Assembly (NCBI GenBank): GCA_002709295.1
Contig: PAQL01000003.1
Span: 18,894-82,893, forward strand
From: Phycisphaerae bacterium
Lineage (GTDB): Bacteria; Planctomycetota; Phycisphaerae; Phycisphaerales; SM1A02
Direction: 5' to 3'
Length of the DNA stretch: 64,000 nt
Shown here: in pieces, positions 55,373 through 64,000 of the stretch
Layout of the letters: the number at the start of each line of letters is the position of its first letter
Numbering within the stretch: the first letter of the stretch is position 1
The notes under the pieces: generated by a model
Databases searched by the model: none
Told to the model about the DNA's origin: nothing
Seen by the model: only the letters and a program-made list of their open reading frames with translations
Position numbers and translations under genes: made by a program

Positions 55373-57355
55373 TCAGGGGCATGGACCCCACAGGCTCAGG
55401 AACAGTCCGAGATCGGCTGCTCGCACTTCGCCGTCACCGTTGAAATCGGCGTCGCAACCCTTGCAGGGACCCCAGTCGCCGATCAGAAGGCCCAGGTCCG
55501 TGCCGTCGACCACCCCGTCGCCGTCGAAGTCGCCGGGGCATGGCGGGTCGTCCTCGCATCCGGCATCGCCTTCGATCCGGACGACCCAGTTGTTGTCGGG
55601 GAAGCCGATGTCGACCAGGTCCGTGAACGTGTTGATGCCGCAGGGTGCGGTGAGGATCCAGGTGGGACTGGTGGTGGGCTGGGCGTTTCCATGGTAGGAG
55701 GCGTAGCCGTCGTTCGAGGGCTCGATGGCCATGGTCACCACCAGCGTGCTGTCCGCCGGAACGCAGATCGGTGGCTCGAAACTCACGGACTGGAAGTTCG
55801 ATGGCCCGGTGGTGATGACCGTGTCCCTCGTGCCCAGGAGTTCGAGGTCGGTTCCGGGCGAGGTCGGTGCCCCTCCATCGAGATCGATCCAGAGCTGAAT
55901 GCTCGCCTGGACCGGCGAACCGCTGTTCTCGCAGCCGAAATTGACGCAGCTGACGTTGAAGTCGGTTCCGGAGACGTCGCTGGCGGCGAGATCGATGCTC
56001 ACCGCATAGGTGTTCTCGACGGTGACGCCGTCGGCCTGACAGGCGATGCCCGCGGTATCGAGCTTCTGACTCGAATTCGGCGAGAGTGATGCTTCTCCAG
56101 GCTCGCAGACGTCGAAGCCGGGGCAGTTCTCGAGCGGCTCGACGAGCAGCTCGGCGGTGTAGGCCGTGAAGTCGGTGAGCTCGCAGGGGAGGTTTCCGCC
56201 ACCGGTGTCGGGGGCGACGAACGCGGCGTAGGTGCCGGGCTGGAGGCAGATCTGGTTGATCGCCGGGCATTCGCCGGAGCCGCTGGAGACGACCTGGGCA
56301 CCCGCGACGCAGTCGGTGGTCACGATGAGGGCATCGACCGGGACGCGGCTGTTGACCGTCCAGGTGACGTTGGAGGGCTGGTCGATGGTGAACTGGTACC
56401 AGTCGGTGTCACGGAAGTCCGCCGTGGCGTCGACGTGGCAGGTGCCGGCGACGACGTCACCGCTGGCGATCGACTCGAAGGCGGGGATGTCCATGTTGCA
56501 GCCGCCGTTGGTGTCGCTTCCGCAGGGCTCGGCTTCGGCGATCGTCGAGGTGGGCAGATCGCACTCGAAGCCGGTGAAGTTGCAGAGTGTGTCGGCGTAG
56601 GCCGCACAGGTCTCGTCCCACGAGTCGGTGCAGCAGACGGGGTCGATCAAACAGACCACCGATTCGCAAAGCGGGTCGTCGCATCCGACTTCGTCCGGCC
56701 TGGGAATCGCGCAGTCACTGCCTGTGTAGCAGTCGCAGGGCTGGTCGCCGTTGGTGGACCCCACGAGCTGCTGGGCCCAGAAGTTGTCCGGGAAGCCGAT
56801 GGAGGCATAGCTGACATAGGTCGATAGACCGCAGTCGTCGGTCCGGATGAAGGTCTGGGCGTCGGGGCCGGTGTTGCCGGAGATCGAGCAGAAGCCGTCG
56901 GCGGAGGCGGCGATGAACAGTTCGACGACGTAGACCCCGCCGGCCGCGAGAAGCACCGGGGTGCCGTAGCTCACCTGTAACAGGCCGTCGGGGCCGGGGG
57001 CGAGTTCGCCCACGATCCGACTTCCCGGAATCTCCACCATGTCGACCCCGGGCGCCTGGGGATCACCACCGTCGGTGTCGGTGTAGATCGCGATCTCGAT
57101 CGGGACCGAGGTCGTGCCGGTGTTGCCGGCTCCGAAATCGATGCAGCTGACGTAGAGGTCGTCGGTCTCGCCGGTGCGGTCGTAGCTCTTGGCGAAGATG
57201 TTGATCGTGGTGATACCCGCGGCGGCGCATGAAACCCCGCCCTGGGTGATCTCGATCGATCCGGTGTTCAGGACGGCGTCGCAGTCCTGGGCTCTGACTT
57301 CGGTGTCGATCGCGGCAGCCGACAGTCCCAGGGTGATCGCGGTGAGGATCTTCAT
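55373..57355 (-). CDS. Large secreted protein: two beta-sandwich-like repeats, Cys-rich motif, PPC-like domain, dockerin-like tail
   Basis: MKILTAITLGLSAAAIDTEVRAQ signal; DDPLCESVVCLIDPVCCTDSWDETCAAYADTLC; C-terminal GDFDGDGVVDGTDLGLLIGDWGPCKGCDADFNGDGEVRAADLGLFLSLWGPCP. Confidence 0.8.
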   Translation of the reverse strand: MKILTAITLGLSAAAIDTEVRAQDCDAVLNTGSIEITQGGVSCAAAGITTINIFAKSYDRTGETDDLYVSCIDFGAGNTGTTSVPIEIAIYTDTDGGDPQAPGVDMVEIPGSRIVGELAPGPDGLLQVSYGTPVLLAAGGVYVVELFIAASADGFCSISGNTGPDAQTFIRTDDCGLSTYVSYASIGFPDNFWAQQLVGSTNGDQPCDCYTGSDCAIPRPDEVGCDDPLCESVVCLIDPVCCTDSWDETCAAYADTLCNFTGFECDLPTSTIAEAEPCGSDTNGGCNMDIPAFESIASGDVVAGTCHVDATADFRDTDWYQFTIDQPSNVTWTVNSRVPVDALIVTTDCVAGAQVVSSGSGECPAINQICLQPGTYAAFVAPDTGGGNLPCELTDFTAYTAELLVEPLENCPGFDVCEPGEASLSPNSSQKLDTAGIACQADGVTVENTYAVSIDLAASDVSGTDFNVSCVNFGCENSGSPVQASIQLWIDLDGGAPTSPGTDLELLGTRDTVITTGPSNFQSVSFEPPICVPADSTLVVTMAIEPSNDGYASYHGNAQPTTSPTWILTAPCGINTFTDLVDIGFPDNNWVVRIEGDAGCEDDPPCPGDFDGDGVVDGTDLGLLIGDWGPCKGCDADFNGDGEVRAADLGLFLSLWGPCP

Positions 57356-57463
57356 TCTGATCGTCCTTCTCATTCGTGTGGGGATCGGATGCGGCTGTCC
57401 GCATCGGCGAGGTTAACGACCGCCTGAGCATCCTTCGCGTGGAATCGGGATCTTTCATGAGAA

Positions 57464-57491
57464 GACGGGGCGGCCGTGAGGCCGCCCCGTC
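57464..57491 (-). terminator. Hairpin terminator-like element downstream of 57518-59503
   Basis: Perfect 12-bp stem gacggggcggcc-gtga-ggccgccccgtc; weak T-tract on the minus strand. Confidence 0.6.
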
Positions 57492-57517
57492 GAATGGTTG
57501 ATGGGATGTCGGTGCGA

Positions 57518-59503
57518 TCAGGGGGCGCAGGGTCCCCAGATCGCCAGGAGCAGACCCACGTCCGCACCGCTGACCTCGCCGTTGCCGTCGAGGTCCTCGG
57601 GGCAGCCTGCACAGGGACCCCAGGCGGCGAGGATGGAACCGAAGTCGGCACCGTTGACCACGCCGTCATCGTTGAAGTCGCCCGGGCAGGCCGGGCCGTC
57701 GTCGCAGCCCAGCGTGCCTTCGAGGTCGACCACCCAGTTGTAATCGGGGAATCCGATGTCGACCAGGTTGGTGAACGTGGTGAGGCCGCAGGAGTTGCTC
57801 AGCACGTAGGTGCCGCTCTGGCTGGGCAGGTTGTTGCCCGAGAAGGTGGCGAAGCCGTCGGTGGAGGGCTGGATGTCCAGCGTGACCACCAGCTGGCTGT
57901 CGGCCGGCACGCAGATCGGCGGATCGAACTTGGCGGTCTGGAGGTTGGCGATCCCCTGGGCCAGCACCGTTTCACGGGAGCCGAGAAGTTCGAGGTCCGT
58001 GCCCGGAGCGACCGGATCTCCACCGTCGGTGTCGATCCAGAGTTCCACCTTGGCGTCGACCAGCGATCCACTGTTGTCGCTGCCGAAGGTCACGCAGCTG
58101 ACGTTGAAGTCGCTGCCGGCGGCGTCGCCTCCGGCAAGGTCGATGGACACCGCGTAGAGGTTCTCGGTGGTGATGCCGCCGGCCTGGCAGGCGATGCCGC
58201 CGAGGCCGAGAGCGAGATCCGAGTTGGGCGAGACGGTCGTGTCGCCGGGCTCGCAGATGTCGAAGCCGGGGCAGCTCTCCAGCGGCTCGACGAGAAGCTC
58301 CGCGGTGTAGGCCGTGAAGTCGGTGAGCTCGCAGGGGAGGTTTCCGCCACCGGTGTTGGGGGCGACGAACGCGGCGTAGGTGCCGGGCTGGAGGCAGATC
58401 TGGTTGATCGACGGGCATTCGCCGGAGCCGCTGGAGACGACCTGGGCACCCGCGACGCAGTCGGTGGTCACGATGAGGGCATCGACCGCGACACGGCTGT
58501 TGACCGTCCAGGTGACGTTGGACACCTGGTCGATGGTGAACTGGTACCAGTCGGTGTCGCGGACGTCCGCCGTGGCGTCGACGTAGTAGGTGCCGGCGAC
58601 GATGTCACCGCTGGCGATCGACTCGAAGGCGGGGATCTCCATGTTGCAGCCACCATTGGTGTCGCTGCCGCAGGGCTCGGCTTCGGCGATCGTGGTGCCC
58701 GGGAGGTCGCACTCGAAGCCGGTGAAGTTGCAGAACGCGTCGGCGTACGCCGCACAGGTGTCGTCCCACGAGTCGGTGCAGCAGAAGTCGTCGAACGCGC
58801 AGACGAGCGACTCGCAGATCGGGTCGTCGCAGCCGGCCTCGTCCGGACGGGCGACGAAGCAGTCGCTGCCGGTGAAGCAGTTGCAGGGAGCGTCGGAGGT
58901 CGAACCCACGAGCTGCTGGGCCCAGAAGTAGGTCGGGAAGCCGATGGATGCATAGCTCACGTAGTTCGCGATGCCGCAGTCATCGGTACGGATGTAGGTG
59001 TCCGAGTCGGGCCCTTCATTGCAGGCGATCGAGGCGAAACCGTCGGTGGAGGCGCCGATGAACAGTTCGACGACATAGACCCCGCCGGCCGCGAGAAGGA
59101 CCGGGGTGTCGTAGCTGAACTGGAGGATGCCGTCGGGACCCGCGGCAAGTTCGCCGGTGATGCGGCTGCCGGTGATCTCGACCATGTCGACGCCGGGAGC
59201 CGTGGGGGCACCGCCGTTGGTGTCGGTGTAGATCGCGATCTCGATCGGGACCGAGGTCGTGCCGCCGTTGCCGGCCCCGAACTCGATGCAGTTCACGTAG
59301 AAATCGTCGGTCTCGCCGCTGCGGTCGTAGCTCTTGGCGAAGAAGTTGTTCGTGGTGATGTTGTCGGCGGCGCAGGAGATTCCACCCTGCGTGATCTCGA
59401 TCGATCCGGTGTTCACGATGACGTCGCATTGATCCTGGGCGTTGGCCGAGGTCAGGACGCCTGCGGTCGCGACGAAGGCGATACTGGCAAGCTTCAGATT
59501 CAT
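57518..59503 (-). CDS. Paralogue of 55373-57355: large secreted protein with dockerin-like tail
   Basis: MNLKLASIAFVATAGVLTSANAQ signal; same domain order as the neighbour; GDFNDDGVVNGADFGSILAAWGPCAGCPEDLDGNGEVSGADVGLLLAIWGPCAP. Confidence 0.82.
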   Translation of the reverse strand: MNLKLASIAFVATAGVLTSANAQDQCDVIVNTGSIEITQGGISCAADNITTNNFFAKSYDRSGETDDFYVNCIEFGAGNGGTTSVPIEIAIYTDTNGGAPTAPGVDMVEITGSRITGELAAGPDGILQFSYDTPVLLAAGGVYVVELFIGASTDGFASIACNEGPDSDTYIRTDDCGIANYVSYASIGFPTYFWAQQLVGSTSDAPCNCFTGSDCFVARPDEAGCDDPICESLVCAFDDFCCTDSWDDTCAAYADAFCNFTGFECDLPGTTIAEAEPCGSDTNGGCNMEIPAFESIASGDIVAGTYYVDATADVRDTDWYQFTIDQVSNVTWTVNSRVAVDALIVTTDCVAGAQVVSSGSGECPSINQICLQPGTYAAFVAPNTGGGNLPCELTDFTAYTAELLVEPLESCPGFDICEPGDTTVSPNSDLALGLGGIACQAGGITTENLYAVSIDLAGGDAAGSDFNVSCVTFGSDNSGSLVDAKVELWIDTDGGDPVAPGTDLELLGSRETVLAQGIANLQTAKFDPPICVPADSQLVVTLDIQPSTDGFATFSGNNLPSQSGTYVLSNSCGLTTFTNLVDIGFPDYNWVVDLEGTLGCDDGPACPGDFNDDGVVNGADFGSILAAWGPCAGCPEDLDGNGEVSGADVGLLLAIWGPCAP

Positions 59504-59597
59504 CTCTGGTTTACTCCTGGCGGAAAAACGTTAGGGAACGAGCTTTAAGCGTATATCCGCCGCGAAACGTTTCACCCGACAATCGGCCAGAGGGTCG

Positions 59598-59639
59598 AAA
59601 AAAAACGAAACGGGCCGGTCTCTCGACCAGCCCGTTTCG
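59598..59639 (-). terminator. Intrinsic terminator of the 59686-62586 gene
   Basis: On the minus strand: cgaaacgggc...gcccgtttcg stem followed by tttttttt (A8 at 59598-59605 on plus). Confidence 0.85.
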
Positions 59640-59685
59640 ATGTTGAAACGCCCGTTTGAGCGATTGGGACGGTATCGGTCCCTGA

Positions 59686-62586
59686 TCAGGGGCAGGGGCC
59701 CCAGACCGACAGAAGGAGCCCGACGTCGGCACCGCTGACGAGGCCGTCGTCGTTGAGGTCCTCGAGGCAGCCGTCGCAGACCCCCCAGGCCGCCAGCAGC
59801 GAACCGAAGTCCGCACCATTGATCTGGCCGTCGTCGTTGAAATCGCCTTCGCAGGCATCTCCACCGGCCTCGCATCCCGCGTTCAGGACTCCGGGGGTGT
59901 CGGTCTTCCCGACCGGGTCGATCAATCCGATCTCCCAGGCGTCCATCCCGCAGTCGAAGTAGACGTGTGCGGGCACGAAGATGTCGTCGGGCCCGACCCG
60001 GGTGTCGCAGTAGACCTGGTCGCCTTCCTTGGAGGGATCGGTCTCGATCAGGGCGACGCAGGAGGTCGATTCGACCCATGGAGTGGAATCAAGCACCCCG
60101 TCGTCCTCGGCATCGAGGTCGGGGGCGAGCGCCTCGCCACTGAATCCGTAGACGACGAGACAGGTGATGTTGTCGCTGTTCTCGATGTCGAAGGAGAAGT
60201 CGAAGGACGGGGTCCCGAGGGTGAACGTGCTGGAGTCGGCGATGAGCACCAGTCCGTTCGCATCGGCAGTGACGTCGACCAGCGGGATCCGCGTCTCGAC
60301 CTGCCCGGATCCCGTGGATCCATCGCCGATGACGACGACCGTGTAGCCGTCGAGCGACTGCCCGGGTGCCGTGGCGAGCTCGATGTACTCGTCGTTGTCG
60401 TCACCGAACTGATCCATTCGGATCTCGACGACCTCGACAAGGGCCGGAGCAGTCGAGTCGAAGGTCAGGTTCCGTGCCACGAACTCGTCGCATGCCGCAT
60501 CCCATGCCGTGCAGCATTCGGGGACGTAGGCCTGGACCAGATCGATGGCGACCGCGTCGAGCCCCCGGGCGATCGCCTCCTCGCAGTCGGTGGTGTCGCA
60601 GTCCTCCGGGTTGGTCGTGCCCGGCGTGTCCGCGTTGTCAACGTCGCCGACCACGAAGGTTCCGACTCCCCAGGTGCCGCTGCCCGAGTCGCACACGTAG
60701 GCGTGTCCGGGTGAATAGTCACCGTCGGGGCCCGCCGTGGTTGTGGAATACACGCAGTTGCTGTCGAAGCCGCTGAGCCATGCGACCCCGTCGATCAGGT
60801 CGCCCCAGGGCTGGCTGTCGAGGGTGCAGTCGGCATCGGCGTCGAGGTCGCCGTTCACGGTGCCCGTGAAGTTGTGGACCAGGAGCAGCGTCTTGTTCAT
60901 GGTGTCGTTGAAGACGAGATCCAGGGTGGCGTCCGCCGTGCCGAGGGTGAACGTCTCCTCGGCGACGACGAAGTAACCGCTGCTCCCGATGCTGAAGCCG
61001 GAGAGGTTCACGGCCGTCTCCACGGCACCATCGGAGTCTTCGGCCACGCTGCCGATGACCACGAGGCTGACGCCGTCGAGGGAGGTTCCCGGGGCTCCGA
61101 TGAGTTCGAAGTACTCGTCGGCGTCCTCGCCGGCCTGCTTCATCCTGACCTCTGAAAGAGTGAGCGATGGCGCGGGACCCTGTGAAAGACAGGTCTGCTG
61201 GGCCAGAGTCACGCAGCTGTCGTCCCATTCCAGGGTGGCGCAGGCGGGGTCGATGTCGCTGACCAGATCGCAGCAGGAGACGTCGGAGCAGCCGGGTTCC
61301 GCCCTTGCCTCGAAGCAGTTGCGGGGATCGGCTCCGCCGCACTGCAGGACGGGGCAGCCGAGGTTGGCGGCTCCGGGGGTGTCCGTCTCGCCCAGCGGGG
61401 AGAAGAGGCCGATGGTCCAGGTGCCGTCGGGCGTGCATCGGTAGCCCTGGGCGGGCACGAAGCTTCCGTCGGGACCGAGAGTGTTGTCGGAGTAGACGAG
61501 TTCGCCGGAGCCGAAGGTCTCGATCAGCGCCAGCCCGTCGATGATCCCGCTCCAGGGGAGCGGGCTGTCGATGACTCCATCGTCGTCGGCATCGAGGTCG
61601 TCGTTGCGCTCGCCGGTGAAGTCGCTCACCAGCAGGTAGGTGACGTTGTCGCTGTTCTCGAGGTTCAGCTCGTTCTCAAGGATCAGATCGGCGATGCCGA
61701 GACTGAAGGTCGATTCGGCGATCACGAAGAAGCCGGAGGCGCCGATCGAGTAGCCGGTGAGGTCGATCACGCACTCGGCGACTCCGCTGCCACCGCTGCC
61801 GTCGCCGATGGAGATGAAGAACACTCCGTCGAGCGAGGACCCCGGAGTCCCGGAGATTTCGATGTATTCGTCATTGTCGGAGCCGGACTGGTCCAGGCGG
61901 AACTCGCTGAGGGTGAGGCCCTCGGGATCCCCGCCACCGCCGCCACAGGTCGGGTTGACGAGACCGGGGGTCTCATCCGCTCCGCCGAGCGCATCGTCAC
62001 CGGAACGCCATGCAAGGGTGTCTTCGCACTGCCAGACATGCAGCGGAGGGAAGCCGGCCACCGGGCCCACGGTCTGGTCGGAGTAGTAGAAGTCGCTGGA
62101 AAACCCGTCGGGGCTGGCGTTGGCAAGGATGGCGACGGAGTCGATCTCCACGATGCCGGACTTGGGATCGAGGATGCCGTCGTCGTTGGTGTCGACGTCG
62201 TCACCGACGGAACCGCCGTAGCCGTCGGCGACGATGATGGTGAGGTTGTCGCCCTGTTCGAACGTCAATGGCACGATCTGATCGGGCGTGCCGAAGGAGT
62301 AGGTGTCCGCGGCGAGGATGAACCGACCGCTGGCGCCGATGGTTCCGTTGAGCGAGGCCACGAATTCCACGCCACCGTTCTGGGCGGGCGGGAACTGTCC
62401 CTCGAGGTCGCCGATCACGACGATCTGGAGACCGCCAAGATCCGTGCCGGGGGCGCCGGCAAGCTCGATGTAGAGATCGGAGTCGACGCCGGGCTGACCG
62501 ATTCTCGCTTCGGTGATCGACACCTGGGCGGAAACGGGGACGGCGGCGGCAAGACCAAGAAGGCCGGCAATGACACTCGTACGCAT
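59686..62586 (-). CDS. Large secreted protein with four lamin-tail-like (LTD-like) repeats and dockerin-like tail
   Basis: Signal MRTSVIAGLLGLAAAVPVSAQ; repeats starting ITEARIGQPGVDSDLYIELAGAPGTDL, LSEFRLDQSGSDNDEYIEISGTPGSSL, LSEVRMKQAGEDADEYFELIGAPGTSL, VVEIRMDQFGDDNDEYIELATAPGQSL; dockerin-like C-terminus. Confidence 0.82.
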   Translation of the reverse strand: MRTSVIAGLLGLAAAVPVSAQVSITEARIGQPGVDSDLYIELAGAPGTDLGGLQIVVIGDLEGQFPPAQNGGVEFVASLNGTIGASGRFILAADTYSFGTPDQIVPLTFEQGDNLTIIVADGYGGSVGDDVDTNDDGILDPKSGIVEIDSVAILANASPDGFSSDFYYSDQTVGPVAGFPPLHVWQCEDTLAWRSGDDALGGADETPGLVNPTCGGGGGDPEGLTLSEFRLDQSGSDNDEYIEISGTPGSSLDGVFFISIGDGSGGSGVAECVIDLTGYSIGASGFFVIAESTFSLGIADLILENELNLENSDNVTYLLVSDFTGERNDDLDADDDGVIDSPLPWSGIIDGLALIETFGSGELVYSDNTLGPDGSFVPAQGYRCTPDGTWTIGLFSPLGETDTPGAANLGCPVLQCGGADPRNCFEARAEPGCSDVSCCDLVSDIDPACATLEWDDSCVTLAQQTCLSQGPAPSLTLSEVRMKQAGEDADEYFELIGAPGTSLDGVSLVVIGSVAEDSDGAVETAVNLSGFSIGSSGYFVVAEETFTLGTADATLDLVFNDTMNKTLLLVHNFTGTVNGDLDADADCTLDSQPWGDLIDGVAWLSGFDSNCVYSTTTAGPDGDYSPGHAYVCDSGSGTWGVGTFVVGDVDNADTPGTTNPEDCDTTDCEEAIARGLDAVAIDLVQAYVPECCTAWDAACDEFVARNLTFDSTAPALVEVVEIRMDQFGDDNDEYIELATAPGQSLDGYTVVVIGDGSTGSGQVETRIPLVDVTADANGLVLIADSSTFTLGTPSFDFSFDIENSDNITCLVVYGFSGEALAPDLDAEDDGVLDSTPWVESTSCVALIETDPSKEGDQVYCDTRVGPDDIFVPAHVYFDCGMDAWEIGLIDPVGKTDTPGVLNAGCEAGGDACEGDFNDDGQINGADFGSLLAAWGVCDGCLEDLNDDGLVSGADVGLLLSVWGPCP

Positions 62587-62771
62587 GTCTGGAAGTTCTC
62601 CTCTGGGGCGATGCGTGGGCCGGGACGGGCAGCGCAGGGATCGCGCCACCTCAGGCTCCTAGACTAGGCCACAACCCCCCCCGGAGAGAACACAAACTCC
62701 GGGGTTTCATGGCTTCAGTCACAAACCCCGGAAATCCACCGCCCGGGACCGGTCCGGATTCCCACCATGAA

Positions 62772-62800
62772 GAACCCGCCGAGCAGGGCTCGGCGGGTTC
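62772..62800 (-). terminator. Hairpin downstream of the OmpA-like gene
   Basis: 13-bp stem gaacccgccgagc-agg-gctcggcgggttc immediately 3' of the minus-strand gene 62865-63707. Confidence 0.6.
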
Positions 62801-62864
62801 GGGTTCGGAGCAGTGGGGGTCGACGGGATATCGGCGGATGCCCCTCGAAGGGGACCCGGCGTTC

Positions 62865-63707
62865 TCACTTCATCGGTTCGCCGGCGGGGGCCGGGGGGGT
62901 GCTGGTCGCACCGGAGGGGCCGGGATCGGGCTCGATGACCTCGATCTCCTCGGTTTCCAGGACCGGCATGGGAACCAGGCGGATCTCCACGCGGCGGTTG
63001 GCGGCGGCGCCACGGCGGCCGTTCTCCACCAGGGGACGGAACTCGCCGAAGCCACCGATGAGCACGCGTTCCGGGCTCACCCCGTCCTTGACCATGGCGT
63101 TGCGCACCGAAATGGCCCTCTGGGCCGAAAGCTGGACGTTGGAGCGGTAGATCGATCCGGCGCGGAGCCGGACGTTGTCGGTATGCCCGATGACCTGGAT
63201 CTCGAAGGCCAGGCCGTCCCCTTCGTCGAGGATGTCGGCGAGGGTCTGCACTGCAGCGAGGGCCTCCGGACTCAATTCGACCGAGCCCATGGCGAAGGTG
63301 ACGTCGCTGGCGAACTGCAGGGTGCCCGTGGCCTCGTCGTAGTCGAGGAGATCGGGGTTCTCGCGAGCCAGGCGGAGCAGCTTCTCGTTGAGCTCGGGGT
63401 TCATGGGCCCGAAATCGAGGTTCTGGACCTGCTCGAGCAGCAGCTCGTAACGATCGCGGAGATCGGAGATCTCGTTGTTCTGGCCGCCCATCTGCAGTTC
63501 GGCCTGTTCGAGCTTGTCCATGTAGTCCTGCATCTGAGTGCGGACCGAGGCTTCGTTGGCCCGCATACGCTCGGTTTCCTGACGAGCGGAGGCGACCTGC
63601 TGTTCCTTGGCCCGGTAGGCCGAGAGCAGATCGTCATACTTCTCCTGAGGAACACAGCCGGCGGCGAAGATGACGGCGGGGGCGGTGAGGAGGATGGTTC
63701 GACGCAT
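62865..63707 (-). CDS. OmpA-family lipoprotein
   Basis: Lipobox-like AVIFAAGCVPQ; coiled coil; OmpA domain FAMGSVELSPEALAAVQTLADIL...IQVIGHTDNVRL...NVQLSAQRAISVRNAMVKDGVSPERVLIGGFGEFRPLVENGRRGAAANRRVEIRL. Confidence 0.9.
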   Translation of the reverse strand: MRRTILLTAPAVIFAAGCVPQEKYDDLLSAYRAKEQQVASARQETERMRANEASVRTQMQDYMDKLEQAELQMGGQNNEISDLRDRYELLLEQVQNLDFGPMNPELNEKLLRLARENPDLLDYDEATGTLQFASDVTFAMGSVELSPEALAAVQTLADILDEGDGLAFEIQVIGHTDNVRLRAGSIYRSNVQLSAQRAISVRNAMVKDGVSPERVLIGGFGEFRPLVENGRRGAAANRRVEIRLVPMPVLETEEIEVIEPDPGPSGATSTPPAPAGEPMK

Positions 63708-63832
63708 GCAAGGTTCCCAGGTGGGGAGGCGTGATTGGACGTTGACCCGACAGGTCCCGGTCGGCTGTGCGAAAGTGTACGAAGACCGGCGTCGGCAGGA
63801 AGACGCGGACCCGACTCAAATCGACCGATCCG

Positions 63833-64000
63833 ATGAATACGCTTGAGCCCCCATCAGACTCTTCCGCCCCTTTCGCCCCCGATTCCGGGCGTCGGATCCT
63901 GCATGCCACGGCCGCCGCGGATGCCGGGGGGGTGATCTCACCCGCCGCGGTCCTGGTCGAGGGTCGCCGGGTGATCACCGTGGGGCCCCCTCAGGAGCTG
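63833..64000 (+). CDS. N-terminus of an amidohydrolase-like protein, truncated by the window end
   Basis: MNTLEPPSDSSAPFAPDSGRRILHATAAADAGGVISPAAVLVEGRRVITVGPPQEL; pattern of the composite domain preceding an amidohydrolase barrel. Partial. Confidence 0.45.
   Translation, partial: MNTLEPPSDSSAPFAPDSGRRILHATAAADAGGVISPAAVLVEGRRVITVGPPQEL

Noticed and set aside
57476-59548. 690-aa plus-strand ORF rich in Gly/Val/Asp
   Set aside because: Antisense to the secreted paralogue 57518-59503, which has a signal peptide and dockerin-like tail; its repeats simply mirror the sense repeats.
1-64000. CRISPR array, prophage, IS element or genomic island
   Set aside because: No regular direct repeats with spacers, no transposase/integrase/phage structural proteins, and no target-site-like duplications next to the tRNA-Leu.

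Overview
This 64 kb, high-GC window is densely coding and looks chromosomal. The organism is probably a Planctomycetota/Phycisphaerae-like bacterium; this is inferred from dockerin-like C-terminal tails, a sulfatase, a Cys-rich secreted protein family and the overall gene content. I find about 50 credible CDSs, one tRNA-Leu(CAA), several hairpin terminators and one candidate structured ncRNA. I see no CRISPR array, prophage, transposase or rRNA.

Recognisable modules:
- Tyrosine/homogentisate catabolism: fumarylacetoacetase, homogentisate dioxygenase and 4-HPP dioxygenase.
- An Alg13/Alg14-like split glycosyltransferase next to a polysaccharide deacetylase.
- apt, a divergent GroES, aroA and an MsbA-like ABC exporter.
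- A BtuFCD-type importer.
- accBC.
- A PilT / degenerate GspE-like / CvpA-like operon.
- guaB, a sulfatase and glgP.
- SMUG1 and SRAP, both AP-site-related proteins.
- Large secreted proteins with dockerin-like tails and a shared Cys-rich motif.

Most interesting leads:
1. A three-gene block (41.2-45.5 kb) with a sigma-like protein, an unknown protein and a protein carrying a degenerate Lon-protease-like domain.
2. A membrane-anchored GspE-like pseudo-ATPase with all its nucleotide motifs lost.
3. A structured RNA candidate at 5.1-5.3 kb.
4. A tandem secreted-protein pair with a near-identical central module, suggesting gene conversion.

Start codons are often uncertain, and all function calls come from reading the sequence without database searches.
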